Origin: Rhodanobacter denitrificans
GTDB taxonomy: Bacteria; Pseudomonadota; Gammaproteobacteria; Xanthomonadales; Rhodanobacteraceae
Reading direction: 5' to 3'
DNA: 64,000 nt
Assembly (NCBI GenBank): GCA_003241385.1
Contig: QFPO01000003.1
Location: 124,001 to 188,000, forward strand
Shown here: positions 42,512-52,479 of the stretch, one piece after another
Numbering within the stretch: position 1 is the stretch's first letter
How the letters are laid out: each line of letters starts with the position of its first letter
Translations under genes and position numbers: made by a program
The notes under the pieces: generated by a model
Database searches by the model: none
What the model saw: the letters and a program-made list of their open reading frames with translations, nothing else
Told to the model about the DNA's origin: nothing

Positions 42512-45031
42512 GTGGGGCTCGCCACCTACGCGCGCAAACGCAATTTCTCGTCGACGCCCGAGCCCGCGCGCGGCGGCAAGCGCGGCGGGCGCATCTTCGT
42601 GGTGCAGCTGCACCACGCCTCGCATCGCCATTTCGATTTCCGGCTCGAACTGGACGGCGTGCTCAAGAGCTGGGCGGTACCGAAGGGGCCGAGCTTCGAT
42701 CCGGCGGTCAAGCGCCTCGCGATGGAGGTGGAGGATCATCCGATCGCCTATGCGGCGTTCGAAGGCGACATCCCGAAAGGCAACTACGGCGCCGGCCACG
42801 TCGACGTGTTCGACTCCGGCACCTGGGAAGCGATCGGCGACGCGCGCAAGAGCCTGGCCGCCGGCGAGCTCAAGTTCGTGCTGCACGGCGACGTATTGCG
42901 CGGCTCCTGGGTGCTGGTGCGCACGCGCAAACAGGGCAGCAAGCAGCAGTGGCTGCTAATCAAGCATCAGGACGCCTATGCCGGCGACCGCGACGCCGAC
43001 GCCTTCGTCGACCCGTCGACCGATCGGCCGATCGCGTTGGCGCAGCGCCGCAAGGTCTGGGCCGGACATGCGGCGGCGCGATCCGACCCGGCGAGCGCGA
43101 CTTCCGACAGCGGCGCGACGCTCGGCCGTCGCGCGGCGATGCGCGTACCGTTCCCGCCGGAGCTGTGCCGGCCGGTCGAAACCTCGCCGAGCGGCGAAGC
43201 CTGGCTGCACGAGGTCAAGTGGGACGGCTACCGCATTCTGACGACGGTCGAGCGCGGCAAGGCGCGGCTGTGGTCGCGCAATGCGATCGAATGGACCGCG
43301 AAGGTGCCCGAGCTCGCGCGCGCGATCGAGACGCTCGGATTCAGGAACGCGCAGCTCGACGGCGAGATGGTCGTGCTGCACGGCGAGCGCGAGAACTTCA
43401 ACGCCTTGCAGAGCCGGCTCTCGGCCGAGACGCGCGAGCCGGCGATCTACATGCTGTTCGACCTGCTGCACGCCGACGGCCGCACGCTGTGGGAGGTACC
43501 GCTGATCGAACGCAAGCGCTTGCTCGCCGAGCGTCTGGCCGCGCATCCGCATCCGCTGCTGCGCTATTCGGAGCATCAGGTCGGCAGCGGTCCGGCGGTC
43601 TTCGCGCAGGCGATTCGGCACGGGCTGGAAGGCGTCGTCAGCAAGCGCACCGACAGCGCCTATACCGGCACGCGCAGCGGCGCCTGGGTCAAGGCGAAGG
43701 CGCGTCCGTCCGACGAGTTCGCGGTCGTCGGCTATACCGAACCGAAGGGCAAGCGCGCCGGTATCGGCGCGCTGCTGCTGGCGGCGCCCGATGGCGAGGG
43801 TGGCCTGCGCTACGTCGGCCGCGTCGGTACCGGCTTCAGCGACGCCGAGCTGCGGCACCTGCGTCAGGCGCTGGCCCGCAGCAGGGTCGACGATCCGCCG
43901 GCCGACATCGCGCGGATGTCCGCGCCGGACCGCCGGCTCGCGATCTGGGTGCGGCCGCGCCTGGTCGCCGAGGTCCACTACCAGGGCTACGGCGGCCAGG
44001 GCCTGCTGCGCCAGGTCGCGTTCAAGACGTTTCGCGACGACAAGACCGTGGAGGATCTGATGACGACCACCGCTACTTCGGGCCGCAAGCGATCGACCGG
44101 CGGCGCCAAGCGCACGCGCGGCCGTACGGCGACGCGCGCCAAGGCCAATCCGGTGAACGAAGCCGAGGGAGGCCCGGTCACGATCACGCATCCGGAGCGC
44201 GTGGTGTTTCCGGAAGCCGGCATCACCAAGGGCGAGGTCGCCGAGTACTACCGGCAGGTCGCGCCGTGGCTGCTGCCCGAGCTCGCCGGCCGGCCGGTGT
44301 CGGTGGTGCGCTGTCCGGACGGCATCGCCAAGGCCTGTTTCTTCCAGAAGCACGCCGGTCGCGGCTGGGGCGAGCATGTCCATGCGATCACCGTGCAGGA
44401 GAAGAACGGCAAGGACGCGTATCTGTGCATCGACGACGTCGAAGGCCTGCTCGAGCTCGTGCAGATGAACGTGCTCGAGTTCCATCCGTGGGGATCGCCG
44501 TCCGGCGATCCCGATCACGCCAGCCGCGTGGTCTTCGACATGGATCCCGGCAAGGGCGTGAGCTGGAAGCGCGTGGTCGCCGGCGCGCGCGAGGTGCGCA
44601 AGCAGCTCGAGACGGTCGGCCTGACCTCGTTCGTGCGCACCTCCGGCGGCAAGGGCCTGCACGTCGTCGTGCCGCTCGATCCGCCCGCGCCGTGGGATGC
44701 GGTGCGGCAGTTCGCGCAGGGCGTCGCGCAGGCGCTCAGCGCGATGCATCCGGACGAGTTCGTCGCGACCGCCGGCGAGAAGAACCGCAACGGCAAGATC
44801 TTCGTCGACTGGCTGCGCAACGGCCGCGGCGCGACCAGCGTGGCCTCCTACTCGCTGCGCGCGCGGCCGAGCGCCGGCGTCGCGATGCCGCTCGGCTGGA
44901 GCGAGCTCGGCCGCGTCGCGAGCGGCGACGCGTTCACGATCGCCAATGCGCTGACCCGGCTCAAGCGCCGCAGGACCGATCCCTGGGCCGACATCGCCGA
45001 TACGCGGCAATCGCTGCCCGATCTGGACTGA
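42512..45031 (+). CDS. ligD: DNA ligase D (phosphoesterase-ligase-polymerase)
   Basis: The 839-residue product has three domains in order. First is the 3'-phosphoesterase (residues about 27-170, HFDFRLELDGVLKSWAVPKGPS). Next is the ATP-dependent ligase with nucleotidyl Lys236 in HEVKWDGYR, followed by the SKRTDSAYTG and WVKAK motifs and an OB fold. A basic linker comes next (residues about 520-545). Last is the LigD polymerase/primase (HPERVVFPEAGITKGEVAEYY, VVFDMDPG with catalytic acids, RTSGGKGLHV). It repairs double-strand breaks by non-homologous end joining with Ku. No ku gene is seen in this window. The start at GTG 42512 follows the DUF2188 stop closely; the frame is open further upstream but unlike LigD. 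Confidence 0.96.
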   Translation: MGLATYARKRNFSSTPEPARGGKRGGRIFVVQLHHASHRHFDFRLELDGVLKSWAVPKGPSFDPAVKRLAMEVEDHPIAYAAFEGDIPKGNYGAGHVDVFDSGTWEAIGDARKSLAAGELKFVLHGDVLRGSWVLVRTRKQGSKQQWLLIKHQDAYAGDRDADAFVDPSTDRPIALAQRRKVWAGHAAARSDPASATSDSGATLGRRAAMRVPFPPELCRPVETSPSGEAWLHEVKWDGYRILTTVERGKARLWSRNAIEWTAKVPELARAIETLGFRNAQLDGEMVVLHGERENFNALQSRLSAETREPAIYMLFDLLHADGRTLWEVPLIERKRLLAERLAAHPHPLLRYSEHQVGSGPAVFAQAIRHGLEGVVSKRTDSAYTGTRSGAWVKAKARPSDEFAVVGYTEPKGKRAGIGALLLAAPDGEGGLRYVGRVGTGFSDAELRHLRQALARSRVDDPPADIARMSAPDRRLAIWVRPRLVAEVHYQGYGGQGLLRQVAFKTFRDDKTVEDLMTTTATSGRKRSTGGAKRTRGRTATRAKANPVNEAEGGPVTITHPERVVFPEAGITKGEVAEYYRQVAPWLLPELAGRPVSVVRCPDGIAKACFFQKHAGRGWGEHVHAITVQEKNGKDAYLCIDDVEGLLELVQMNVLEFHPWGSPSGDPDHASRVVFDMDPGKGVSWKRVVAGAREVRKQLETVGLTSFVRTSGGKGLHVVVPLDPPAPWDAVRQFAQGVAQALSAMHPDEFVATAGEKNRNGKIFVDWLRNGRGATSVASYSLRARPSAGVAMPLGWSELGRVASGDAFTIANALTRLKRRRTDPWADIADTRQSLPDLD

Positions 45032-45373
45032 GCGGCGCTTCGATCGCCGAGCACGCGCATGCGGCATGAATGCCGCGTGATGCGGCCGCGCGTGTTGATG
45101 CGCGACAGGCTTTCGTCGTTTCAACGACCGTTCTTCATCGGCCGAAGCGCGATGTCTTCATCGCGCCGTCCTGCCGTGCGCGATGCCATTGGAGCAGCGA
45201 CGTTGGCTCGCGCATGCATGCATGCGCACGAGGCGAGACCGCGCTCAGGTGGCGATGCGCTGAACGGCATGCCTGCGATCGGCCTCAGTCCAAGCGAGGT
45301 TCATATCGCGACGTGTCTACTCGCTGCACCGACGGGACGAGCCCGTCGACCACGATCATCGAGGACACAGCTC
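45032..45373. other. Gene-free stretch downstream of ligD
   Basis: I see no supported gene in these 342 bases. They contain an 18-base perfect palindrome (45210-45227, listed separately) and the upstream region of the BON-domain gene. Composition falls below that of coding regions. Confidence 0.45.
45210..45227. repeat. Perfect palindrome built on GCATGCATGC
   Basis: GCGCATGCATGCATGCGC equals its own reverse complement. It sits about 147 bases upstream of the BON-domain start and could be a regulatory dyad or simply a run of the ATGC tetramer. No second copy was noticed in the window. Confidence 0.6.
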
Positions 45374-45751
45374 ATGACTTTCATCGCAAGGGGACTCGTG
45401 TTGGCGAGTGCCGGACTGATCAGCCTCTCCGTCGCGGCTGCCGATCCGGCGACGCCGACGCGGACCGACGAGGCGCGCAAGACGACCACCGAGGACCGCG
45501 GCGTCACCGCGGCCGACCAGCCGAACAACCCGCGCGACCTCGATCTCGCCGCTGCGGTACGCGCCGCGATCGTCGACGACGAGTCGCTGTCCACCGCCGC
45601 GAAGAACGTGACCCTGGTCGCCGCCTCCGGACGCGTCACGCTGCGCGGCACGGTCGCCAGCGTCGAGGAGAAGGCCCAGGTCGAGCGCGTGGCCGCCGGC
45701 GTCGCCGGCGTCACCGAAGTCGCCAACGACATCACCGTCAAGGCTCGCTGA
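45374..45751 (+). CDS. Exported BON-domain protein
   Basis: The 125-residue product has a signal peptide (LVLASAGLISLSVAAAD), an acidic/polar linker and one BON domain (residues about 62-123): LAAAVRAAIVDDESLSTAAKNVTLVAASGRVTLRGTV, ending EVANDITVKAR. BON domains bind phospholipids or help envelope stress tolerance, as in OsmY. ATG 45374 is used because it starts the signal peptide. The next gene, 35 bases downstream, is also stress-type, so they may form an operon. Confidence 0.85.
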   Translation: MTFIARGLVLASAGLISLSVAAADPATPTRTDEARKTTTEDRGVTAADQPNNPRDLDLAAAVRAAIVDDESLSTAAKNVTLVAASGRVTLRGTVASVEEKAQVERVAAGVAGVTEVANDITVKAR

Positions 45752-45786
45752 GCCGCATCCAGAACCGTCATCGGGAGAACGATCAC

Positions 45787-46311
45787 ATGAAGGCATCCGT
45801 CTACTGCACCGCCCGCACCGTCGAACAGGCCGAGGCCATCATCGGCGATCTGAAGCTGGCCGGCTTCGGCAACAACGACATCTCGGCCCTGCTGCCGGAC
45901 AAGCGCACGACCAAGGACTTCGCGCACGAGCACAATACGAAGGCGCCCGAGGGCGCGGTCACCGGCGGCGCGGCCGGTCTCGGCGTCGGTGCGGTGGTCG
46001 GCTGGCTGGCCGGTATCGGCGCACTGGCGATTCCGGGCGTCGGTCCACTGATCGCGGCCGGTCCGATCATGGGTGCGCTCGCCGGCGGTGCCGTCGGCGG
46101 CGCGACCGGCGGCATCATCGGCGCGCTGGTCGGCATGGGCATTCCGGAGTTCGAGGCCAAGCGCTACGAGGAGAAGGTCCGCGACGGCAACATCCTGCTC
46201 TCCGTGCACACCGAGGACGGCAAGCAGCGCGATGCCGCGAAGGAGATCTTCAAGCGCCACAACGCCGACGACATCTCGACCGGCTCGGAAGCGAGCGCGC
46301 CGCGCGCTTGA
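45787..46311 (+). CDS. YflT/DUF1269-like glycine-rich stress protein
   Basis: The 174-residue product starts with a general-stress-protein-17M-like module (YCTARTVEQAEAIIGDLKLAGFGNNDISALL). A Gly/Ala-rich hydrophobic stretch follows (residues about 55-120, GGAAGLGVGAVVGWLAGIGALAIPGVG) that may insert in the membrane. A C-terminal part, GNILLSVHTEDGKQRDAAKEIFKRHNADDIS, completes it. GGGAGAACGATC precedes the ATG. Function is unknown beyond stress association. A GC-rich hairpin lies 25 bases after the stop. Confidence 0.82.
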   Translation: MKASVYCTARTVEQAEAIIGDLKLAGFGNNDISALLPDKRTTKDFAHEHNTKAPEGAVTGGAAGLGVGAVVGWLAGIGALAIPGVGPLIAAGPIMGALAGGAVGGATGGIIGALVGMGIPEFEAKRYEEKVRDGNILLSVHTEDGKQRDAAKEIFKRHNADDISTGSEASAPRA

Positions 46312-46335
46312 TCGGCGATCAAAGACATCTCCTTC

Positions 46336-46360
46336 AAGGCCGGACTTCGCGTCCGGCCTT
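46336..46360 (+). terminator. GC-rich hairpin terminator after the YflT-like gene
   Basis: AAGGCCGGAC and GTCCGGCCTT form a perfect 10-base-pair stem with the loop TTCGC. The stem ends in paired A/T tracts but is not followed by a run of T, so it is a strong hairpin with a weak U-tract. It lies between convergent transcription units and may serve both. Confidence 0.7.
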
Positions 46361-46513
46361 GTCATGTCCGGGTATCGTGTCCGTTCTTCGTCTCCGGGCG
46401 GTGCCGGCAATCCCTCATCGGACGCGTCGTCCGGAGTGAACGATCGGTCGATCGCGCCGCCGGGCCGCGCACGCCTCCACGCTGGGTCGTTCCGTCACTG
46501 CAGCAGCGACCGC

Positions 46514-47170
46514 TCAGCGCGCCTGTCCGGCCGGCCGGCGACGCCAGCCGCGATCGCGGGCCGGCCGCGCGGCCTCGGTGCCGGCGCGCACGCGGAACAC
46601 CACGCTGATCCGCGGCGGCTGCTCGCGCCGCGTCTTCGGAATGCCGTGCTCGTGCGTGAGCTGCGAGGCATGGCTCATCGAGAGCACACTGCCGGGCGCG
46701 AGATCGACCGCGAGCGTGTCGCGCGCGCCGTGGATCGCGCGGATCAGCATACGCCGCGGCGCGCCGAGCGAAACCAGCGTGATCGGCCAGCCGGAGGTCA
46801 GCGTATGCAGCTTGTCGTGATGCATCGCGACGCTGTCGCGGCCGTCGCGATACAGATTCAGGCCGGCATGCGTATACGGCGCCGGCGCGCAGGCCCGGGC
46901 GCAGGCGAGCAGCTCGGCCAGCGGCAGCCGGTCCGGCAACGCATCGAGCGCATAGCCGGCCAGCAGCCGCGGCACGTCGACGATGCGCTCGTACATCGGC
47001 CGCTGCACGCAGGACCACTCCGCCTCCGCGCGCAGCCGCTCGAAGCAGTCGCGCGCCCGGGCCACGTCGAGCACCTGCGGCCAGTAGCGGATGCCGCCTT
47101 CGGCGTCGTCGAGCAGCTGCACCAGCTTCGGCGCGAACAGGTCGTCGGTCAGGGCGGACAGGGCGTGCAT
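46514..47170 (-). CDS. alkB: AlkB-like 2-oxoglutarate/Fe(II) dioxygenase
   Basis: The 218-residue product has the AlkB fold markers: the NLYRDGRDSVAMHHD iron-binding stretch (His-x-Asp), the second His in SHASQLTHEHGIPK, and the 2-oxoglutarate Arg near PRISVVFRVR. AlkB enzymes remove N-methyl lesions such as 1-methyladenine from DNA or RNA by oxidative demethylation. It is the last gene of the mutagenesis operon; its ATG at 47170 lies two bases after the dnaE2 stop, so the two are tightly linked. The open frame extends antisense into dnaE2 but is not part of the gene. Confidence 0.9.
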   Translation of the reverse strand: MHALSALTDDLFAPKLVQLLDDAEGGIRYWPQVLDVARARDCFERLRAEAEWSCVQRPMYERIVDVPRLLAGYALDALPDRLPLAELLACARACAPAPYTHAGLNLYRDGRDSVAMHHDKLHTLTSGWPITLVSLGAPRRMLIRAIHGARDTLAVDLAPGSVLSMSHASQLTHEHGIPKTRREQPPRISVVFRVRAGTEAARPARDRGWRRRPAGQAR

Positions 47171-47172
47171 GC

Positions 47173-50100
47173 TCAATGGAAGTCGCGCGAGGCGGCCTGC
47201 AGATCGCCGAGCAGATGGCTGAGGTCGGCCAGATCCTTGGCGATCAGATGCCGCACGCCGTCGACCTGCTCCCAGCGCCCGCGCGCGGCCAGCAGGCGCG
47301 CACCGAGCAGGGCCTTGCGCCGCTTCACGGCCAGATCGGACCAGATCACGAGATTGACCATGCCGTGCTCGTCCTCGATCGTGACGAAGATCGTGCCCTT
47401 GGCGGTGGCCGGGCGCTGCCGCTGCGTGACGAGGCCGGCGGTGCGGACCTGGCGGCCGTGCGGCAGACGCTCGAGCTGGCTCGAGTCGAGCAGCCGTCGC
47501 TGCCGCAGCTGGCCGCGCAGCAGCGCCAATGGATGCGTGCGCAGCGTCAGGCCGGTCGCGCGGTAGTCCGACAGCACGTCCTCGGCGGCGGTCGGTGCCG
47601 GCAAGGCGACCGCGTCCTCGTCGGGGCTGCCCGGAAACAGCGGACGCTGCCGCTCGATGCCGGCGACCGCCCAGCGCGCGGCGTGGCGGTGACCGGCCAG
47701 CGCCTGCAGTGCGCCGGCCTCGGCCAATGCGCGGCGCGCCTTCTCGTCGAGTCCGGCACGCAGGCACAGATCGCGCACGTCGCGGAACGGCCGCTGCGCA
47801 CGCGCGGCGAGAATCGCCTGCGCCATCGCCTCCGACAACCCGGCGACCTGGCGCAGTCCGAGCCGCAGTGCGGCCTGGCCGCCGTCGTCGACGCCGCGTT
47901 TCGGATGCCCGCCTTCGAGCGTGTTGTCCCAGTCGCTGCAGCTCACGTCGACCGGCCGGACCTCGATGCCGACCCGACCGCCGCGGCCGCGGCGCGCGTC
48001 CTGGACGATCTGGCTCGGCGAGTAGAAGCCCATCGGCTGCGCGTTGAGCAGCGCGCACGCGAACGCGGCCGGCTCGTGCCGCTTCAGCCAGCAGCTGATG
48101 TAGACCAGCTTCGCGAACGAGGCCGCATGCGATTGCGGAAAGCCGTACGAGCCGAATCCCTTGATCTGCTCGAAGATCTGGTCGATGAACGCCGACGAAT
48201 AGCCCTTCTTCTCCATCAGCTCGCGGATCCGCACGCGATGCGGCTCCATGTCGCCGCCGTGGCGCCAGGCCGCCATCGAGCGGCGCAGGCCGTCGGCCTG
48301 CTCGGGCGTGTAGCCGGCGTGGATCACCAGTTCCATGACCTGCTCCTGGAACAGCGGCACGCCGAGCGTCGGACCGAGGATCTCCTCGACGCCCGGCGAC
48401 GGGTAGCTGACCAGCGTCTTGTCGATGCGCCGTCGCAGATACGGATGCACCATGCCGCCCTGGATCGGGCCCGGGCGCACGATCGCCACTTCGACGACGA
48501 GATCGTAGAAATTCTCAGGTTTGAGCCGCGGCAGCATGCTCATCTGCGCGCGCGACTCGATCTGGAACACGCCGACCGTGTCGGCGGCCTGGATCATCGC
48601 GTAGGTCGGCGCGTCGCCGGACGGCAGCTGCGCCAGATCGATCCGGTAGCCGCGGTGGCGTTCGACCAGATCGAGGGCCTTGCGGATGCAGGTCAGCATG
48701 CCGAGCGCGAGGCAGTCGACCTTGAGCAGGCGCATCGTCTCCAGGTCGTCCTTGTCCCACTGGATGATCGTGCGGTCGGGCATCGCGGCGTTCTCGACCG
48801 GCACCACGGTCGACAGCGCGGCGTCGCTGATCACGAAGCCGCCGACGTGCTGCGACAGATGGCGCGGATGCTCGCGTAGCTGCTCGGTGACGAGGAGCAC
48901 GCGCGCGATCAGCGGATTGTCCGGATCGAAGCCGGCCTCGCGCAGGCGCTGCTCCATCGGCGCCTCGCCGTTGCCCCAGCCGTAGCATTCGGCGAGCAGG
49001 GCGACCTGATCGGGCGGCAGGCCGAACGCCTTGGCGACGTCGCGCACCGCGCTCTTGCCGCGATAGCGGATCACCGTCGCGGCCAGCGCGGCGCGCTCGC
49101 GGCCGTACTTGGCGTAGACGTACTGCAGCACCTCCTCGCGCCGCTCGTGCTCGAAATCGACGTCGATGTCGGGCGGCTCGTTGCGCTCGCGCGAGAGGAA
49201 GCGCGCCATCAGCAGGCGGCTCTCGGCCGGATCGACCACGGTGATGCCGAGCGCGAAGCACACCGCCGAATTGGCCGACGAACCGCGTCCCTGGCAGAGG
49301 ATTCCGCGCGAGCGCGCATGGCGCACGATGTCCTCGACGGTCAGGAAGAACGCCTCGTATCGCAGCTCGGCGATCAGCGCGAGCTCGCCGTCGATCTGCG
49401 CGGCCACGCTTTCCGGCACGCCGTCGGGCCAGCGCCGGCGCATGCCCGCTTCGGTCAGCGCGCGCAGCCAGCTGGTCGGCGTGTGGCCGTCGGGCACCAG
49501 TTCGGCCGGGTATGCGTAGCGGAGCTGGTCGAGGTCGAACGTACAGCGCCGCGCCAGCCGCACGGCCGCCTCGAGCAGCGCGGGCGGATAGATGTTGCCG
49601 AGCGCGCGCCGCGTGCGCAGATGCCGCTCGCCGTTGCGGAACAGATGCGCGCCGCAGTCGGCCAGCGGCGTGTTGTAGCGGATCGCGGTCATCGTGTCCT
49701 GCAGGGCACGGCGGCGCCGTACGTCCATGTGCACGTCGCCGGCCGCGACCGCCTGCAGGCCCAGCTCCGCCGCCAGCGCGAGCAGCCGGGCCAGCCGCGC
49801 CGCATCGTCGCGGTCGCGGTGCAACTCCACCGCCAGATGCACGCGATCGCCGAGCAGGCCCTGCAGCCAGCGCGCGTCGGCCGCGTCGGGCCGCTCGGCC
49901 GGCAGCCACAGCGCGAACAGTCCGCAGCCGCCGGTCTCGCCGGCGCGGGCCGCGAGCACGTCCGCGAGATCGTCGCGGCTCAGCCGGTACTCGCCCTTGC
50001 GCGCGGCGCGGCGCGCGCGCGTGATCAGCTCGCACAGCCGCACGTAGCCGGCCTGGGTCTCGACCAGCAGCACGCAGCGCAGCCCGCAGCTCAGCGCGAA

Positions 50101-50427
50101 CTCGCTGCCGACGATCAGGCGCAGGCCGGTCGCGCGGGCCGCTTCCAGGCCGCGCACGATGCCGGCCAGCGAGCACTCGTCGGTGATCGCCAGCGCCTCG
50201 TAGCCGCACTGCGCGGCACGCGCGAACAGCTCCTCGGCACTGGCCGCACCGCGCAGGAACGAGAAGTCGGACAGGCAGTGCAGCTCCGCATAGGCCGGCA
50301 GCCGATCGTCCGCGTCGTCGTCGTTGGCCGCGCGCAGGCCGAGCCGCTGCGCGACCTCCCAGGCGCGCGGCGGACGCCCGCCGGGCGTGTCGCGGTCCAC
50401 GCCGCCGACGGCGTCGTCCCCGCTCAT
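47173..50427 (-). CDS. dnaE2: Error-prone DNA polymerase III alpha subunit, DnaE2
   Basis: The 1084-residue product is a C-family polymerase with an N-terminal PHP domain ([25 protein letters not shown]), the catalytic palm with [20 protein letters not shown], fingers with [14 protein letters not shown], tandem helix-hairpin-helix ([14 protein letters not shown]) and an OB-fold ([15 protein letters not shown]). Length and domain order are typical of DnaE2/ImuC, which performs translesion synthesis with ImuA and ImuB. Its ATG overlaps the imuB stop (ATGA at 50424-50427). The start at 50427 is preferred; the open frame extends antisense over imuB. Confidence 0.96.
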   Translation of the reverse strand: MSGDDAVGGVDRDTPGGRPPRAWEVAQRLGLRAANDDDADDRLPAYAELHCLSDFSFLRGAASAEELFARAAQCGYEALAITDECSLAGIVRGLEAARATGLRLIVGSEFALSCGLRCVLLVETQAGYVRLCELITRARRAARKGEYRLSRDDLADVLAARAGETGGCGLFALWLPAERPDAADARWLQGLLGDRVHLAVELHRDRDDAARLARLLALAAELGLQAVAAGDVHMDVRRRRALQDTMTAIRYNTPLADCGAHLFRNGERHLRTRRALGNIYPPALLEAAVRLARRCTFDLDQLRYAYPAELVPDGHTPTSWLRALTEAGMRRRWPDGVPESVAAQIDGELALIAELRYEAFFLTVEDIVRHARSRGILCQGRGSSANSAVCFALGITVVDPAESRLLMARFLSRERNEPPDIDVDFEHERREEVLQYVYAKYGRERAALAATVIRYRGKSAVRDVAKAFGLPPDQVALLAECYGWGNGEAPMEQRLREAGFDPDNPLIARVLLVTEQLREHPRHLSQHVGGFVISDAALSTVVPVENAAMPDRTIIQWDKDDLETMRLLKVDCLALGMLTCIRKALDLVERHRGYRIDLAQLPSGDAPTYAMIQAADTVGVFQIESRAQMSMLPRLKPENFYDLVVEVAIVRPGPIQGGMVHPYLRRRIDKTLVSYPSPGVEEILGPTLGVPLFQEQVMELVIHAGYTPEQADGLRRSMAAWRHGGDMEPHRVRIRELMEKKGYSSAFIDQIFEQIKGFGSYGFPQSHAASFAKLVYISCWLKRHEPAAFACALLNAQPMGFYSPSQIVQDARRGRGGRVGIEVRPVDVSCSDWDNTLEGGHPKRGVDDGGQAALRLGLRQVAGLSEAMAQAILAARAQRPFRDVRDLCLRAGLDEKARRALAEAGALQALAGHRHAARWAVAGIERQRPLFPGSPDEDAVALPAPTAAEDVLSDYRATGLTLRTHPLALLRGQLRQRRLLDSSQLERLPHGRQVRTAGLVTQRQRPATAKGTIFVTIEDEHGMVNLVIWSDLAVKRRKALLGARLLAARGRWEQVDGVRHLIAKDLADLSHLLGDLQAASRDFH

Positions 50428-51842
50428 GCGAACCAGCCGTGCAGCATCCAGCCACCCTGCTCGCCCGGCGGCGCGAACGCCCAGGCGCGCTGGCCCTGCG
50501 CGGTTTCCAGCACGTAGTAGTCGCGGCGGGCGTCCGCGCCGTCCCACCAGCCGCTCTCGAGGCGCTCGGGCCCCGAGACGAGGCGAAGACGCGCATCGCG
50601 CAGCGGCACCGGCCGCGCCAGCAGCCAGGCCGGCCGCGGCGGTCGCGGCGGTGCCGGCGCGACCGCGCCGTCGTCGCCGTCGACGCGGCGCCAGGCCTGT
50701 TCGGGCCGCGGATCGCAGGTCGGCGCGACGCGGTGCACGGCGCCGTCGCCGAGCCGCGCGCGCAGCCGCTCGCGCAGTTGCGGCCACGGCAGGTTCTGCT
50801 GCGTGCGTACGTCGAACAGATCGCGCGTCGCCGGCACGAACGGCGGCAGCGCCTGCGCGATCAGCCGCAGCGCGACCACCGGCCGCTCCAGCTGCACGCG
50901 CTCGAGCCGGCTGCGGGTCAGCTCGAACAGCAGCGCCGGCTCGCGCTCGGCCGCGAGCAGGCCCACCTCCACATCGGTGCATCCGGTCTCGTGCTCCAGG
51001 CGCAGCGTGAACCGCTGCACGCCGCCGTCGCGGATCGACAGGTACGTGCACAGGTCGCCGATCATGCGGCGCAGCGGAAACAGCAGCGGCGTGTGGCTCT
51101 CGACGTCGTAGCCGAGCTCGATCCGCAGATCGAAGCGATCCGGCGGCCGGTACAGCGTCAGTGCGTCATCGGCCTCGCCGTAGAGCCGCGCGAGGTGATC
51201 GAGCAGGGCCGCGCCGAAGCGGCGGCGCAGGCCGTCGGCCGGCAATGCGCGCAGGCTGCGCAGATCGCGCAGGCCCATCCGGTGCAGGCGCTCGCCGGCG
51301 TCCTCGGGCAGGCGCGCCCGCCGCACCGGCACGCGGTCGAGCAGGTCGCGCATCGCCGCCGGATGGGAGACCGACAGGCCGTCGCGCAGACCGGCCAGCA
51401 CGTGGGCCGCGCGTGGCGTCGGCGCCATCGCGATGCGGTGCGAGAAGCCTAGCGCGGTCAGCTCCTCGCGCAGCCGCGCTTCGATCCGCGGCCACGGCCC
51501 GAGCAGGCCGAAACTGGCGCGCACCTCCAGCAGCAGACAGCCCGGCCATTGCGCGCCGACCTGCGAGCTGTGCCGATACGCCCAGGCCGCGAGAAACTGC
51601 TGCCAGTGCGATTCGGCCTGCGCGTCGTGATCGACCAGGGCCACGTCCGGCAGCAGCGCATGCGCGGCGGTCAGGCGCAGCCCGGCGCGCAGGCCGGCCG
51701 CGGCGGCCGTCGCATTGACCGCGTGCAGCGTGCGCAGCTGGGCCGGACCGCCGACCAGGGCCAGCGGCCGCGCCGGATCGGGCAGGCGGCGCAGCACGGC
51801 GTCGAGCGCCAGCTGCGGCAGCAGGATGCAGGCCCACAGCAT
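50424..51842 (-). CDS. imuB: Y-family-like protein ImuB
   Basis: The 472-residue product is the ImuB type: a Y-family polymerase-like fold ([20 protein letters not shown], then the [19 protein letters not shown] region, and the [21 protein letters not shown] little finger). The catalytic acidic residues at the expected motif are replaced, so it is not itself a polymerase. ImuB tethers DnaE2 and the sliding clamp. It ends with an aromatic C-terminus, HGWFA. It starts nine bases after the imuA stop and overlaps dnaE2, fitting the standard imuA-imuB-dnaE2 operon. Confidence 0.93.
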   Translation of the reverse strand: MLWACILLPQLALDAVLRRLPDPARPLALVGGPAQLRTLHAVNATAAAAGLRAGLRLTAAHALLPDVALVDHDAQAESHWQQFLAAWAYRHSSQVGAQWPGCLLLEVRASFGLLGPWPRIEARLREELTALGFSHRIAMAPTPRAAHVLAGLRDGLSVSHPAAMRDLLDRVPVRRARLPEDAGERLHRMGLRDLRSLRALPADGLRRRFGAALLDHLARLYGEADDALTLYRPPDRFDLRIELGYDVESHTPLLFPLRRMIGDLCTYLSIRDGGVQRFTLRLEHETGCTDVEVGLLAAEREPALLFELTRSRLERVQLERPVVALRLIAQALPPFVPATRDLFDVRTQQNLPWPQLRERLRARLGDGAVHRVAPTCDPRPEQAWRRVDGDDGAVAPAPPRPPRPAWLLARPVPLRDARLRLVSGPERLESGWWDGADARRDYYVLETAQGQRAWAFAPPGEQGGWMLHGWFA

Positions 51843-51851
51843 GCGCGCGCC

Positions 51852-52478
51852 TCAACACGAGCCCGGCGCGAACGCCTGCGTCGGCGCCGGGCCGCCGCGG
51901 CATTTGCGGATCTGCCAGACGCCGGCACCCTCGCCGCTGCGGGCATGGACCAGGCGCAGCGCGGCCGGCGACGGGTTGTCGGCATGGCGGCGGTCGCGCA
52001 ACGCGAAGCCGAGGCAGGCGCCGCTGTCGGCCGCCACCTGCAGACGCCGCAGGGCGCCGGCATCGGCCTGCGCCGGCCAGCCGAGCACGGCCGCGCAGGC
52101 GCCGCTGCGCAGGCACTGCTCGAACGCCCACAGCGCATCGCGCGCGACCGCGTCGATCAGCTGCAGATGGCTCAGATCCACGCCGGCGGCCTGCCAGGCC
52201 GGCGCGTACGGCAGGTACGGCGGCGCGATCAGCGCCACCGTGGCGCCGGCCTGTGTGAAGCGCGCCAGCGTCGGCATCAGCAGGGCCAGCTCGCCGACGC
52301 CGTCGGCCGGCAGCAGCAGCTCGGTCAGCGCACGGCGCGGCCAGCCGCGCTGCGGCAGCAGCGCGTCGAGCGCGGCATGCCCGGTCGGTTCGCCGTCCGC
52401 GGCGATCGCCGCGCTGCGTCCGGCGTGCCACAGCGTCTGTGTGGCCAGCAGGGCTTCGATCGCGATCGCGCCGCCCAT
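51852..52478 (-). CDS. imuA: RecA-like accessory protein ImuA
   Basis: The 208-residue product is the short RecA/SulA-like ImuA (IAIEALLATQTLWHAG, RALTELLLPADGVGELALLMPTL, LIAPPYLPYAPAWQAAGVDL). It is required for DnaE2-dependent mutagenesis in related systems. The Walker A region is degenerate, in keeping with the family. ATG 52478 lies one base after the lexA-like stop, so the repressor and ImuA are cotranslated. The tail ends in Cys (APGSC). Confidence 0.92.
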   Translation of the reverse strand: MGGAIAIEALLATQTLWHAGRSAAIAADGEPTGHAALDALLPQRGWPRRALTELLLPADGVGELALLMPTLARFTQAGATVALIAPPYLPYAPAWQAAGVDLSHLQLIDAVARDALWAFEQCLRSGACAAVLGWPAQADAGALRRLQVAADSGACLGFALRDRRHADNPSPAALRLVHARSGEGAGVWQIRKCRGGPAPTQAFAPGSC

Positions 52479-52479
52479 C

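Noticed and set aside
42956..45124. Long minus-strand open frame opposite ligD
   Set aside because: It is the complement of LigD, with no motif and biased composition.
47176..48879. Long plus-strand open frame opposite dnaE2
   Set aside because: Shadow of dnaE2; no family features.
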